Below, one piece after another: positions 12,570 through 24,386 of a stretch of 64,000 bases of DNA (the stretch's first letter is position 1; each line of letters begins with the position of its first letter). Below the pieces are notes generated by a model. That model had not been told where the DNA came from and did no database searches. It saw only the letters and a list, made by a program, of their open reading frames with translations. The stretch is from Gammaproteobacteria bacterium (GTDB taxonomy: Bacteria > Pseudomonadota > Gammaproteobacteria > SURF-13): assembly GCA_003599485.1 (NCBI GenBank), contig QZKM01000025.1:1-64000 (forward strand), given 5' to 3'. The translations under genes and the position numbers were made by a program.

Positions 12570-14040
12570 GGTTCACCAGCGCGCGCAAAGGCGCAAACAA
12601 ATCGCTTGCCAGCAGGCCGCGCTCGCCGCGCTGCGCGGCTTCATCACCTGCCTGAGCGTGCAGAGACACGCCCAGCCGCGCGGCGTCGGCCAGCGTCATG
12701 CCCTGCGCGCTCAATCCCGCCATCACACCGGTCAACACATCGCCCATGCCCGCGCTCGCCATGCCGGGGTTGCCCGCCGTGCACACGCCGACCGGCGCAC
12801 TCTCGGCGGCGATCAATGTGCCCGCGCCTTTCAGCACTGCGACGCCGCCATGTTTCGCTTGCAGTTCCCGCACGGCGTGATAACGATCACGCTGAATCAC
12901 GCTGCCCGCGCAATTCAGCAAACGCCCGGCCTCGCCGGGATGCGGCGTCAGTATCCAGTTAGCCCGCGCGCATGGATGCTGCGCGAGCAGTGTCAGTGCA
13001 TCGGCATCCACGATCAGCGGCAAAGAAGTCCGCAGCGCGGCATTGAACAATTCCAGCGCCCAGGGCGACTGGCCAAGTCCGGGACCGATGGCGATTACAT
13101 CCGCCTTTTCCAGCAAGGGCTGCAATTGTTCCGCGTTCTCCACGCCGTAGCACAACAATTCCGGGCGCTGCGCGCTGATATATGACGCATGCGCCGCGCG
13201 CGTGGCGACATAAACCAATCCGGCCCCAACACGCGCCGCCGCCTCGGCCGCGAGACGCGCCGCACCCGCCATGCCGTGATCGCCGCCGATCACCAGCACG
13301 CGGCCATAATCGCCCTTGTGCGAATCGCGCGCGCGCAGCTTGAGCCGTGGCAGATTTTCCCGCGTAAGCCGCACGGCGGCAGGCACAGCGCGCTGAGTAA
13401 TCTCCTGCGGCACGCCCAGATCATCAAACACCACCTTGCCGCTGTAGTCCAACGCCGCGCCGGTGAACACACCCTGCTTGAGGGCGAGAAAACTGATAGT
13501 GACGCTCGCGCGCACCGCCGCGCCGAGCACCGCGCCGCTGTCCGCATCCAGCCCGGAAGGAATGTCGAGCGCCAGCACGTGTTTATGCGCATGATTGACC
13601 GCCTCTATCACGTCGCGCCACACGCCGCTCACCTCCCGGTCCAGCCCGATGCCAAACAACGCATCCACAATCAACTCAGTGTCTTTAAGCCGCGCCGCGG
13701 AAAACGGCACTACCTCCACGCCCGCCGCACGTACCGCCTCAAGCGCCGCCCGCGCATCCGCGCGTAAAGCGCCTTCCTCCCCCATCCGCAATACGCACAC
13801 CTCCAGCCCGGCATGTTGCGACAACCGCGCCACCACAAATCCGTCGCCGCCGTTATTGCCCGTCCCGCACACCACCACCACGCGCCGCGCCTGCGGCCAA
13901 TGCGCACGCAGCACCTCGAACGCCGCCCGCCCCGCCCGTTCCATCAGCGTCGCGCCGGGAATGCCGCACTCCTCGATGGCGACGCGATCGAACTCCCGCA
14001 CCTGCGCGGCGCGATACAGATTGACAGGGAGGGTGGACAT
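12562..14040 (-). CDS. nnr: Bifunctional NAD(P)H-hydrate repair enzyme (epimerase/dehydratase)
   Basis: VVCGTGNNGGDGFVVARLS (epimerase) and GNPGMASAGMGDVLTGVMAGL (dehydratase). Confidence 0.96.
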   Translation of the reverse strand: MSTLPVNLYRAAQVREFDRVAIEECGIPGATLMERAGRAAFEVLRAHWPQARRVVVVCGTGNNGGDGFVVARLSQHAGLEVCVLRMGEEGALRADARAALEAVRAAGVEVVPFSAARLKDTELIVDALFGIGLDREVSGVWRDVIEAVNHAHKHVLALDIPSGLDADSGAVLGAAVRASVTISFLALKQGVFTGAALDYSGKVVFDDLGVPQEITQRAVPAAVRLTRENLPRLKLRARDSHKGDYGRVLVIGGDHGMAGAARLAAEAAARVGAGLVYVATRAAHASYISAQRPELLCYGVENAEQLQPLLEKADVIAIGPGLGQSPWALELFNAALRTSLPLIVDADALTLLAQHPCARANWILTPHPGEAGRLLNCAGSVIQRDRYHAVRELQAKHGGVAVLKGAGTLIAAESAPVGVCTAGNPGMASAGMGDVLTGVMAGLSAQGMTLADAARLGVSLHAQAGDEAAQRGERGLLASDLFAPLRALVNRA

Positions 14041-14122
14041 GAAGGCTATGGTAAGGCATACGGCCTGTGCACACTACAGGGCGCAGGACACAGCTTGATG
14101 CCGGAACAGTGAACTACACTCG

Positions 14123-14665
14123 CTAACTTTTAAGCTTTGCGCTGTACCGCTCGCGGAATTTTTTGACTTTGGGCGTGATGATTAACTGGCAATACGGTTG
14201 ATTGCCGTTTCTTGCGTAGTAATCCTGATGATAGTCTTCGGCGCGGTAGAACGCATTGAACGGCGTGACTTCGGTGACGACGGAGGCAGGCCAATCGCCT
14301 GAGGCGTTGACCTCTTTAATCACGCGCCCGGCGGTCTCTTTTTGCGCGGAGTTGTGGTAGAAAACCACCGAGCGGTATTGGGTGCCGGCGTCATTGCCCT
14401 GGCGGTTGAGCGTGGTGGGATCGTGTATGGAGAAAAATATCTCCAGAAGCTCTTGATAGCTGATGACGCCGGGGTCAAATGTGATGTGAACCACTTCAGC
14501 GTGGCCGGTAGTCCCAGCGCAGACTTCACGGTAAGCGGGATTTTTTACCTTGCCGCCGGAGTAACCGGACTCGACTTTTGACACGCCCCTCAGGGCGGCG
14601 AACAAGGGCTCCAGGCACCAGAAACAGCCGCCGCCCAGCGTGGCAAGCTCCGCGTTCGCGGGCAT
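14123..14665 (-). CDS. msrA: Peptide-methionine (S)-S-oxide reductase MsrA
   Basis: [38 protein letters not shown]; start ATG at 14665 overlaps the folE stop (TGATG), so the longer track ORF start at 14812 is rejected. Confidence 0.95.
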   Translation of the reverse strand: MPANAELATLGGGCFWCLEPLFAALRGVSKVESGYSGGKVKNPAYREVCAGTTGHAEVVHITFDPGVISYQELLEIFFSIHDPTTLNRQGNDAGTQYRSVVFYHNSAQKETAGRVIKEVNASGDWPASVVTEVTPFNAFYRAEDYHQDYYARNGNQPYCQLIITPKVKKFRERYSAKLKS

Positions 14666-15264
14666 CAGGGGAGCTCGCGGTGCATGCCGATCAGGGTGAA
14701 CAACTCCATGCGCGAGGAGGGATTGTTGAGAAACACGCCGTGCAGTTTGCTGGTGGTGGTCCAGGAGCCTGGTTTTTTCGCGCCGCGGTAGCACATGCAG
14801 AAATGCTGGCACTGCATGATCACCGCCACGCCCTGCGGCTGCAACACTTCTTCGATGGTATCCGCGATCTGCGCGGTGAGCTTTTCCTGCACTTGCAGGC
14901 GCTTGGAATAAATATCCACCACGCGCGCGAGCTTGGACAAGCCGACGATGCGCCCGTTCGGGATATAGGCGACGTGCGCCTTGCCCACGAACGGCACCAT
15001 GTGGTGCTCGCAGTGGCTGTGCAACTCGATGTCGGACACCAGCACCAGTTCATCATAGCCCACCGCCGGCTCAAAGGTCTTGAGCAGGTGTTCCTTGGGG
15101 TCCTGTTGATAGCCCTGGAAGTGTTCCTGCAATACGCCGATCACGCGCCCGGGCGTATCGCGCAATCCGTCGCGGTCCGGATTTTCGCCGATGTACTCCA
15201 GCAGCCCGCGTATGTGCGCCATGGCTTGCTGGTCTTTTTTATTGGATGATGAAGAATCAGACAT
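14665..15264 (-). CDS. folE: GTP cyclohydrolase I
   Basis: EFHSHCEHH-like motif ([36 protein letters not shown]). Confidence 0.97.
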   Translation of the reverse strand: MSDSSSSNKKDQQAMAHIRGLLEYIGENPDRDGLRDTPGRVIGVLQEHFQGYQQDPKEHLLKTFEPAVGYDELVLVSDIELHSHCEHHMVPFVGKAHVAYIPNGRIVGLSKLARVVDIYSKRLQVQEKLTAQIADTIEEVLQPQGVAVIMQCQHFCMCYRGAKKPGSWTTTSKLHGVFLNNPSSRMELFTLIGMHRELP

Positions 15265-15346
15265 GATTAGGCGTCCAGTGTTGCCGGATAAACGATAGGT
15301 CAGGTTGATCGTGATTGGAATACGGCGTGCGCCACACCCGCACGGC

Positions 15347-15616
<270 letters not shown>

Positions 15617-15672
15617 TCACCTGCCACTTTTCCAGCGCTGATTAAATTACTATATCCTACTAAAATAGTCAA

Positions 15673-16278
<606 letters not shown>

Positions 16279-16331
16279 TCAGCAGCGCATGTTAGCCCAA
16301 TTTAACTGTAATGCACAGGGCTTGAGTCATC

Positions 16332-16646
16332 TTGCCGGATACTGACGTCTTCATGACCCGCAAAAAACTGTTACCGCTGTTCGCTCTGCTCGCCGGGCTG
16401 AGCGCCGCTTGCGCAAGCATCCCCTCGCAGGAGATGAGCGACGCGCGCCAGGCGGTGCAGGCCGCCCAGGAAGCCGATGCCGGTACACTCGCCCCGGAGC
16501 AGTTCAGCGAGGCGCAGAAGCTGTTGGAGGAGGCGCGCGGCGCGCTCAGCCTCGGCAATTACAGCGAGGCGCGCGCCAGCGCCCTGCGCGCCAAAGAAGC
16601 CGCCATCCGCGCGCGCGAGCAGGCGCTCGATGCACAAACCAAATAA
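16332..16646 (+). CDS. DUF4398-like small exported/lipoprotein with alanine-rich helical repeats
   Basis: Signal/lipobox-like LLAGLSAACAS, then EARGALSLGNYSEARASALRAKEAAIRARE. Confidence 0.75.
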   Translation: MPDTDVFMTRKKLLPLFALLAGLSAACASIPSQEMSDARQAVQAAQEADAGTLAPEQFSEAQKLLEEARGALSLGNYSEARASALRAKEAAIRAREQALDAQTK

Positions 16647-16682
16647 AAACACCCTCAACCCCCCGATTTTTTTATTCTCCGG

Positions 16683-18386
16683 ATGCGCACCTCGCAATTA
16701 TTACTGCCCACGCTCAAGGAAACCCCCTCGGACGCCGAAGTCATCAGCCACCAGTTGATGCTGCGCGCAGGGCTCATCCGCAAACTCGCCGCCGGCATCT
16801 ATAACTGGCTGCCCCTCGGACTGCGCGTGCTGCGCAAGGTGGAAGCCGTCGTGCGCGAGGAAATGAACCGCGCCGGCGCGCAAGAGGTGCTGATGCCCGC
16901 CGTGCAGCCCGCCGAATTGTGGCAGGAGTCCGGCCGCTGGGGCATGTACGGCCCGGAGCTGCTGCGTTTGCAAGACCGCCACCAGCGCGACTTCTGTTTC
17001 GGCCCGACGCATGAGGAAGTCATCACCGATCTGGTGCGCAATGAGATCCGCAGCTACAAGCAATTGCCCGCAATCTTTTACCAGATACAGACCAAATTCC
17101 GCGACGAGCCGCGTCCGCGCTTCGGTGTGATGCGCGCGCGCGAATTCCTGATGAAAGACGCCTATTCCTTTCACGCCGATAAAACCAGCCTGGAAAAAAC
17201 CTATCAGGTGATGCACGAGGTGTACACACGCATCTTCACCCGCCTGGGATTGAAATTCCGCGCCGTGTACGCCGACACCGGCGCCATCGGCGGCACCGGC
17301 TCGCAGGAGTTCCACGTGCTCGCCGACTCCGGCGAAGACGCCATCGCCTTTTGCCCGGACTCGGACTACGCCGCCAACGTGGAGCTGGCCGAGGCCGTCG
17401 CGCCCGTGGGCAAGCGCCTTGCTCCCCAACAGACGATGCAAATCGTGGACACACCCGGCCAGCACAGCATTGAAGAGGTCAGCGCGTTTCTGAAAATCGC
17501 TCCGCAACGGTGTTTAAAAACGCTGCTGGTGCAGGGTAAGGATAGCGTCGTCGCGCTGGTGTTGCGTGGAGATCATGAGCTGAACACGGTGAAGGCCGCC
17601 AAGCTCGCGCAGGTGTTCGCTCCTCTGACCCTGGCCACACCGCAACAGGTGCAGGACGCGGCGGGCTGTGCGCCGGGCTCGGTGGGCCCCGTTGGATTGA
17701 AAATCCCCGTCATCGCCGACCGCGCCGCGATGTCTATCGCCGACTTCGTGTGCGGCGCGAACCGGGATGGCAAGCACTTGACCGGCGTCAACTGGGGCCG
17801 TGACCTGCCTGAACCGTTGGTGGCGGACATCCGCAACGTGGTGGAAGGCGATCCTTCACCCGACAACAAAGGAAAACTGTCCATTGCGCGCGGCATCGAG
17901 GTAGGGCACATCTTCCAGCTTGGCAGCAAGTATTCCAGCGCGATGGGCGCGAACTATCTGGATGAAAACGGCCAGTCGCAGGTGATGGAGATGGGCTGCT
18001 ACGGCATCGGCGTATCGCGCGTGGTGGCTGCCGCCATCGAACAGAATCACGACGCGCGCGGCATCATCTGGCCCGCGCCCATCGCGCCGTTTCACGTCGC
18101 GCTGCTGCCCATGAACATGCACAAATCGCCTCGTACTCAAGAGGCAGCGGAGAAGCTCTATAGGGAGCTAACTGACGCAGGCATAGAGGTGCTGTTCGAC
18201 GACCGCCCCTTGCGAGCGGGCGTGATGTTCGCCGACATGGAGCTGATCGGCATCCCGCATCGCGTCGTCATCGGCGAGCGCGGCCTCGACGCCGGAACGG
18301 TGGAATATCAAGGCCGCCGCGACACGCAAAGCCAGAACGTGCCGCTGCGCGGAATCGTCAGCCTCTTAAAAACATACAATATATAA
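16683..18386 (+). CDS. proS: Prolyl-tRNA synthetase
   Basis: [54 protein letters not shown]... Confidence 0.98.
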   Translation: MRTSQLLLPTLKETPSDAEVISHQLMLRAGLIRKLAAGIYNWLPLGLRVLRKVEAVVREEMNRAGAQEVLMPAVQPAELWQESGRWGMYGPELLRLQDRHQRDFCFGPTHEEVITDLVRNEIRSYKQLPAIFYQIQTKFRDEPRPRFGVMRAREFLMKDAYSFHADKTSLEKTYQVMHEVYTRIFTRLGLKFRAVYADTGAIGGTGSQEFHVLADSGEDAIAFCPDSDYAANVELAEAVAPVGKRLAPQQTMQIVDTPGQHSIEEVSAFLKIAPQRCLKTLLVQGKDSVVALVLRGDHELNTVKAAKLAQVFAPLTLATPQQVQDAAGCAPGSVGPVGLKIPVIADRAAMSIADFVCGANRDGKHLTGVNWGRDLPEPLVADIRNVVEGDPSPDNKGKLSIARGIEVGHIFQLGSKYSSAMGANYLDENGQSQVMEMGCYGIGVSRVVAAAIEQNHDARGIIWPAPIAPFHVALLPMNMHKSPRTQEAAEKLYRELTDAGIEVLFDDRPLRAGVMFADMELIGIPHRVVIGERGLDAGTVEYQGRRDTQSQNVPLRGIVSLLKTYNI

Positions 18387-18582
18387 CGAGGCCTGAGCTT
18401 CTCCCTGTTTTCCGTCTTCCAAGGGGCGGGGTTCATGCTGCCAAATCGTGCCCATGCTGAGCGCTGATCCAGTACGCGCCAGCTCCCGCTCCCGCGCCAC
18501 CCTGTCAATCGCTTCATCGCCACCCGCAGGATTGGCCGCCAGTGCCTTGATCCGGCGGAAAGCGCCTGCGGCGCTCCTTCGC

Positions 18583-20628
18583 CTAGGCCACCTTGGCGGC
18601 ATTAAGCGAGATCACCTTGGTCTTGGTGATGCGATGCCTGTATACCTCACGCAGGTAGCGGATTGCCTTCTTGACGTTCGTGGTGCTGAGCCGGATTTCA
18701 TTGATGGAAATGAATTTGTTGTCATCCTTGATCAGTTCCCGGTATTTCTTCTCGTACATCGGCTTGATGGCATACCAGTTGGTGTCGAGGATCTTGGCCG
18801 GGTTTTCGTGCACATTGAGGTATTTATCAATGAGCGACTCATCGAAAACATCGCCCTGGATGAAGCTCAGCATCGCCTTGTCCAGGTCATCCGTGAAGCG
18901 GTACTGGTCGTTGCCGAAGCAGCGCTTGATATAGGCCGCCAGCAACGTGACGCACTCGTCGCTCAGGCACGGGCTCTTGGCGATGATGGTCGTCAGCGAA
19001 AGATTGGCGGAGGTGCCGATCACCAGGGCATAGCGCTTCAGGGTGGTGTTCGGAAACAAATTGTTGAGGTGCAGCTTGAGGCGATTCAAGTTGCTATAGG
19101 GAAGCTTGAAATCCTTTGGCATCGAGATGATGGTCACCGTCGATGAGCAGTTCTGGAAGAAATGCAGATCGTTAAGCTGATTTGCATCATATTTTCCTCC
19201 CTGATAGTCCTTTAATACCTCCCTGTACCTGTCCGAGGCAATCGGCAGAATACTGATGCCCTCAATGGTCTTGGTTTCCTTATTGAAGTGCGGCAGATCG
19301 ATGGAGCGGAAGAACAGATCGTCCATGTCGATGTCAGGCTTGCTTTGCACCGCCGGCACAAGCGACTCCGCATAGGCCACTGCCGTGGGGCCAGCCAGGC
19401 TCATGAAGAGATCATTGGCATCCAGCCGGACCGTTTCGCCGATGTCGATGCCCGCGCTGTGGAAGTAATTCTCGTCATAATCGGCGGTTACCGCCTGCGC
19501 CGTCAGGATGTTGAATATCTGCTGCGAAATATACTGGTTCGCATGCTTCTCCATGGTATTGACATCCACATTGCGGATGCCGGATGTATCATCGCTGGTT
19601 TCATCCACATACCTCATGATGTCATTGGAAATCAGCATCATCGAATTCCAGGGGCGGATGGTGAGCGGCATGACATCCTCGGGCTTTTCGTTCTCGCCGC
19701 TGTAGGAGAAATCCCATTCCTCCGAAAGATACTTGCAGAGCAGGCGGCCGGCGTTGATGTGCAGCGCCTCGGACACCTCTTCCTTTTTCTTGGAGGTAAT
19801 ATTGGGAAGAATGCAAATGCCACAAGTGAAGATAGGCTCGAAAATAAAGGATTGGCGGGCGTTATCACCGGGGGTGTCCGTCTTGATCTGATCCAGGGTC
19901 TTGCTCATATAGGCATACTGCTGGGCCAGCCCAAACTCCGACGCCATGCCTGATCCGGTACCGCCGCCGGCGCTGAAGATATAAAAGTAAAGCCGGGACT
20001 GGTTGGCCTTGATGCCGCAGGAGTCAATCAGGTACGCGTGATTCCGTTTCCACGCCGGATCGGTAAAGGATTCGATATTCCTGTTCAGGATGGTCTTGGC
20101 CAGATACTGGCCGAGAATAGGGGCATTACCGGCCCCTCCCGCGTGCACCTCGGACAGATCAAGAATCACGAGCTTGGAATACTCGGAAAGGAAGCGGGTA
20201 TCCTCGATGCCGGAGGAGTAGCGGATACGCCCAATTATGTCCTTGTCCAGATCGCCGACCACCACGATAGGCTCTATGAGAAAAACCGGTGCATTTGCCT
20301 TCTCGGCCTCCGTCTTGAGGCTGTTGCGCACCCATGACATGAAGGCGTAATCATTCTTGTGCTGATCGTGTGACCTTGACTCCATCGCATCGAAGTAGGC
20401 GGTTTTGGCCCGGTACACCATGGTGACCACATCAAGGGCGATATTGGAACCACAACGTCCCAGACCGATGAGGCAGACGGAAGGAAACTCACTGACTTTG
20501 CTTTTTTCGCCATGGGCGGTAGCGGAAAAGATACCTTTACGGAAGGCATCCAGATTATCCAGGATTTTCTCCGGATTCTTTTCGCTATAATATTGATATT
20601 GCTTGCGAATTAAGCTCTCGTCTGCCAT
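18583..20628 (-). CDS. Divergent tubulin/FtsZ-superfamily GTPase-like protein (681 aa)
   Basis: N-terminal VCLIGLGRCGSNIALDVV nucleotide-binding loop and FSAGGGTGSGMASEFG, matching the tubulin/FtsZ signature [SAG]GGGTG[SAT]G; SD-like AAGGAAAT before ATG. Lower GC than flanks by eye. Confidence 0.8.
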   Translation of the reverse strand: MADESLIRKQYQYYSEKNPEKILDNLDAFRKGIFSATAHGEKSKVSEFPSVCLIGLGRCGSNIALDVVTMVYRAKTAYFDAMESRSHDQHKNDYAFMSWVRNSLKTEAEKANAPVFLIEPIVVVGDLDKDIIGRIRYSSGIEDTRFLSEYSKLVILDLSEVHAGGAGNAPILGQYLAKTILNRNIESFTDPAWKRNHAYLIDSCGIKANQSRLYFYIFSAGGGTGSGMASEFGLAQQYAYMSKTLDQIKTDTPGDNARQSFIFEPIFTCGICILPNITSKKKEEVSEALHINAGRLLCKYLSEEWDFSYSGENEKPEDVMPLTIRPWNSMMLISNDIMRYVDETSDDTSGIRNVDVNTMEKHANQYISQQIFNILTAQAVTADYDENYFHSAGIDIGETVRLDANDLFMSLAGPTAVAYAESLVPAVQSKPDIDMDDLFFRSIDLPHFNKETKTIEGISILPIASDRYREVLKDYQGGKYDANQLNDLHFFQNCSSTVTIISMPKDFKLPYSNLNRLKLHLNNLFPNTTLKRYALVIGTSANLSLTTIIAKSPCLSDECVTLLAAYIKRCFGNDQYRFTDDLDKAMLSFIQGDVFDESLIDKYLNVHENPAKILDTNWYAIKPMYEKKYRELIKDDNKFISINEIRLSTTNVKKAIRYLREVYRHRITKTKVISLNAAKVA

Positions 20629-21246
20629 GATTTCCTTCCGTTTTTAGATTTTAAGGAGGAGGCTGATCGCCATAGCACTTGAATGGTCAAAAGCTGTGCG
20701 ACAGGCATTTGTAAGACTAAACTGGCCTCTATAAACAATATTATTGCTATCTTGAAGATACTGATACTAAGGGGAAGTATGAGGAAAATGCAATCGGGTG
20801 ACAGCCGGTGTCCGTGCGTATCGCTGTGAATCCTGCCCCTTCCGCCAAGCTCACTGTCACCCCGCTTATTATTCTGTAACCGGCTGTTTGACCATAACAC
20901 AGGAAAACAGACGGCGCCATGCTTCGCGCCCACGGCCTGCGGGCGGGTACAGCCCGGCTGCTAATGTCATGCCCGGACTCCCCTGTCCGGGCAGACGATA
21001 ATCCGGAGGTTTCTGAGCTTTTGTCTTTGCGGCCGCCTGCGGACCGGTAACGGAAATACCAAGAGCATCGTCAGCAGAAGGCTGTATAACCGCTTTTTTG
21101 TTATAACCGCTTTCTTGTTGGTTGTTAGCCTGCTCCCTCCCCGCGGAAGTGCGTAGCATAACCTCGGCCTTAAGACTAGGAGGGGGGGCTTAGGTTGTCA
21201 AGGGTCTTCGAGTGATATTATCTATTTGATTGATTTTAAAAATATT

Positions 21247-21897
21247 TTATAACCCGCTCTTGTTCCAGTCGGCCAGAAATTGCTCCAGACCGAGGGTGGT
21301 GAGGGGATGTTTGTACATCTGTTCCAACACCTTGAACGGCATAGTGGCGACGTGGGCGCCGATGTGGGCGGCTTCGATCACATGCGTAACATGACGGATG
21401 GAGGCCACCAGCACCTGCGTCTTCCATTCGTAATTGCGGTAAATGTCCACGATTTCCCGGATGAGGCCCATGCCGTGCTCGCCGACGTCATCCATTCTGC
21501 CCACAAAAGGTGACACAAACGTCGCGCCCGCCTTGGCGGCGAGGATGGCTTGCGCGGCGGAGAAGCACAAGGTGGCGTTGACCATCACGCCCTCCTTGCT
21601 CAACACGCCGCAGGCGCGAATGCCATCGGGCGTAAGCGGCAGTTTGACCGTGACATTGGGCGCAATTTTGGCCAGCTCCCGGCCTTGCTTTAACATGCCC
21701 TCGTAATCCGTCGCCACCACTTCGGCGCTGACCGGGCCCTTGACCATCTCGCAGATCAGCGCAATCTGCTTGTGGAAGCTGATGCCGGTTTCCTTGGCCA
21801 GCAACGAAGGATTAGTGGTCACGCCGTCGGCCATGCCCAGCTCCACGGCTTTGCGTATATCTTCAAGATGTCCTGTGTCTATAAAAAATTTCATCAC
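21247..21897 (-). CDS. Transaldolase / fructose-6-phosphate aldolase (FSA/TalC type)
   Basis: [36 protein letters not shown]...; 216 aa. Confidence 0.96.
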   Translation of the reverse strand: MMKFFIDTGHLEDIRKAVELGMADGVTTNPSLLAKETGISFHKQIALICEMVKGPVSAEVVATDYEGMLKQGRELAKIAPNVTVKLPLTPDGIRACGVLSKEGVMVNATLCFSAAQAILAAKAGATFVSPFVGRMDDVGEHGMGLIREIVDIYRNYEWKTQVLVASIRHVTHVIEAAHIGAHVATMPFKVLEQMYKHPLTTLGLEQFLADWNKSGL

Positions 21898-21987
21898 CGC
21901 CTCCTGACCTCAACGAAGCCAGCCAATTCCCATGCCGGACGCCAAATGATGCTAGAATTTCAAGTCTGTCAGCGCCACGGAGCATGC

Positions 21988-23241
21988 ATGTATAACAAAA
22001 TCGTCGTGCCGGGGGACGGCCAGCCGATACGCGTCAACCAAGACAATTCGCTCAACGTCCCTGCCCGCCCCATCATTCCCTTCATCGAAGGCGACGGCAT
22101 AGGTATAGATATTACGCCGGTGATGCGGCGCGTGGTAGATGCGGCGCTGGTCAAGGCGTATGGTGATAAAAAGTCCATCGCCTGGATGGAGGTGTACGCC
22201 GGAGAAAAGGCCGTGAAGATTTACGGCGGCGACACCTGGCTGCCGGATGAAACGATGCAGGCGCTGCGCGACTATGTAGTTTCGATCAAGGGCCCGCTTA
22301 CCACGCCGGTCGGCGGCGGCATGCGCTCGCTCAACGTCACGCTGCGCCAGGAGCTGGATTTATACGTGTGCCTGCGCCCGGTGCGTTATTTCACCGGCAC
22401 GCCGAGTCCGCTCAAAAACCCGGAAAAGACCGACATGGTGATTTTCCGCGAGAACTCCGAGGATATCTACGCCGGCATCGAGTGGGCCGCGGGCACGCCG
22501 GAAGTGAAAAAGGTAATTGATTTCCTGCAACGCGAGATGGGCGTAAAAAAGATCCGTTTCCCGGAAACCTCCAGCATCGGCATCAAGCCCGTGTCGCGCG
22601 AGGGCACGGAGCGCCTGGTGCGCAAGGCGATACGCTACGCCATCGCCAATAACCGTGACTCCGTCACCCTGGTGCACAAGGGCAACATCATGAAATTCAC
22701 CGAGGGTGGATTCCGCAACTGGGGCTATGAACTGGCCGGGCGCGAATTCGGCGCGACTGAAATAGATAAAGGTCCGTGGCGCCGCATGAGAAATCCAAAA
22801 ACCGGCGCGGAGATCGTCATCAAGGATGTGATCGCGGACGCCTTCTTGCAGGAAATTCTGTTGAAGCCGGAGGAGTTCAGCGTGATCGCCACGCTCAATC
22901 TCAACGGCGACTATATTTCCGACGCGCTCGCCGCGCAGGTGGGTGGCATCGGCATGGCGCCGGGGGCGAACCTGTCCGACACGGTGGCGATGTTCGAGGC
23001 CACGCACGGCACTGCGCCGAAATACGCCGGCAAAAACGAACTCAACCCCGCCTCGATCATTTTGTCCGCGGAAATGATGCTGCGCCACCTGGGCTGGTGC
23101 GAGGCCGCCGATTTAATTACAAAGGGTATCTGCGGCGCCATTTCCGCCAAGACCGTAACCAGTGATCTTGCGCGTCTCCTGCCCGGCGCGACGCAGGTAA
23201 GCACCAGCGGCTTTGGCGAGGCTGTAATCGCACATATGTGA
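21988..23241 (+). CDS. icd: Isocitrate dehydrogenase (NADP-type)
   Basis: Start at [44 protein letters not shown]; the track ORF extends upstream across the tal promoter. Confidence 0.96.
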   Translation: MYNKIVVPGDGQPIRVNQDNSLNVPARPIIPFIEGDGIGIDITPVMRRVVDAALVKAYGDKKSIAWMEVYAGEKAVKIYGGDTWLPDETMQALRDYVVSIKGPLTTPVGGGMRSLNVTLRQELDLYVCLRPVRYFTGTPSPLKNPEKTDMVIFRENSEDIYAGIEWAAGTPEVKKVIDFLQREMGVKKIRFPETSSIGIKPVSREGTERLVRKAIRYAIANNRDSVTLVHKGNIMKFTEGGFRNWGYELAGREFGATEIDKGPWRRMRNPKTGAEIVIKDVIADAFLQEILLKPEEFSVIATLNLNGDYISDALAAQVGGIGMAPGANLSDTVAMFEATHGTAPKYAGKNELNPASIILSAEMMLRHLGWCEAADLITKGICGAISAKTVTSDLARLLPGATQVSTSGFGEAVIAHM

Positions 23242-23265
23242 CACAAAATCCTTTTCGCTTCCCGC

Positions 23266-23985
23266 ATGACCCTGTCACACCACCGCTATCTTCTTGCGCT
23301 CGCCATTCTGTTTTTTGCCGAATGGACGCTGCTCGCCATCTCGCCCTTTGACCGCAAGGATTGGGCGCTGGAGAACGCGCTGGTGGCCGTGGCTGTTCTG
23401 ATTTTGGCGTTCAGTTATCAGCGTTTTCTGCTCTCGCGTGTGTCCTATACGCTGATTTTTCTGTTCCTGTCGCTGCACGCCGTCGGCGCCCACTATACCT
23501 ATGCTCAAGTACCTTATGATGCCTGGCTGCGCGACCTCACCGGCGGCACGTTGAACGATGTCATGGGCTGGGAACGCAACCATTTTGACCGCCTGGTGCA
23601 TTTTTCCTACGGCCTGCTGCTCGCCTATCCCATCCGCGAGGTGTTTCTGCGCATCGCCAACGTGCGCGGATTCTGGGGTTATTTCCTGCCGCTCGATCTC
23701 ACCATGTCCACGTCCATGATTTTCGAACTGTTCGAATGGGGCGCGGCGGAGTTTTTCGGCGGAGATCTGGGCATCGCCTATCTCGGCACCCAGGGCGACG
23801 TATGGGACGCGCACAAGGACATGGCGCTGGCGAGCATGGGGGCGCTCACCGCCATCGGCTTCACCGGACTCCTGAACAGCTATTTGCAGCGCGACTTTGC
23901 CCGGGAATGGGCCGACAGCCTGAGAATCAAGCACCCAAGGCCGCTGGGCGAGAACGAAATCGCCCGCTTGTGGCGCGAGAGATAA
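23266..23985 (+). CDS. DUF2238 (YjdF-like) inner membrane protein
   Basis: Multi-TM; FDRLVHFSYGLLLAYPIREVFLR; GTQGDVWDAHKDMALASMGAL. Confidence 0.88.
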   Translation: MTLSHHRYLLALAILFFAEWTLLAISPFDRKDWALENALVAVAVLILAFSYQRFLLSRVSYTLIFLFLSLHAVGAHYTYAQVPYDAWLRDLTGGTLNDVMGWERNHFDRLVHFSYGLLLAYPIREVFLRIANVRGFWGYFLPLDLTMSTSMIFELFEWGAAEFFGGDLGIAYLGTQGDVWDAHKDMALASMGALTAIGFTGLLNSYLQRDFAREWADSLRIKHPRPLGENEIARLWRER

Positions 23986-23989
23986 CCCG

Positions 23990-24328
23990 TTACACGCTCA
24001 GCAGCGCGCCGATTTTGGCCGCGCAGATAAAATCGTTTTCCGACAGGCCCTTGATGGCGTGCGTGGTGTAGCGTACGCGGCATTTGTTATAGCTCACTTC
24101 CAGATCGGGGTGGTGGTCTTCCTGGTGCGCGATCCAGGCCAGGGCGTTTACGAAGGCCATGGTTTGATAGTAGTTCTTGAACTGGAAGGTGCGGCTGATT
24201 TCGGTGGCGGTTTCATTCAGTGACCAGCCGGTGACTTGGTTCAACAAGTCGCGGGCCTGCGCAGTGTTGAGCGGTTGGGCACCGCCTTCGCAGACTTTGC
24301 AGTGTTTGCCGGTTAAATCGGTCGTCAT
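23990..24328 (-). CDS. phhB: Pterin-4a-carbinolamine dehydratase
   Basis: FQFKNYYQTMAFVNALAWIAHQEDHHPDLEVSYNKCRVRYTTHAIKGLSENDFICAAKI. Confidence 0.95.
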   Translation of the reverse strand: MTTDLTGKHCKVCEGGAQPLNTAQARDLLNQVTGWSLNETATEISRTFQFKNYYQTMAFVNALAWIAHQEDHHPDLEVSYNKCRVRYTTHAIKGLSENDFICAAKIGALLSV

Positions 24329-24358
24329 GGCTTTTACCCTCCTCTACCCTCTCCCCAA

Positions 24359-24381
24359 CCCTCTCCCTGCAAGGGAGAGGG
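24359..24381. repeat. Short palindrome CCCTCTCCCTGCAAGGGAGAGGG (REP-like / possible terminator)
   Basis: CTCTCCCT-gca-AGGGAGAG inverted repeat between phhB and the cytochrome gene. Confidence 0.65.
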
Positions 24382-24386
24382 GGAGC

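Noticed and set aside
15300-15320. TTGATcgtgATTGG near the ferredoxin gene as a sixth FNR box
   Set aside because: Right half-site mismatches at two key positions; not counted.
20610-21159. ORFs 20610-20933 and 20869-21159
   Set aside because: No recognisable domain; the sequence reads as intergenic with palindromic repeats.
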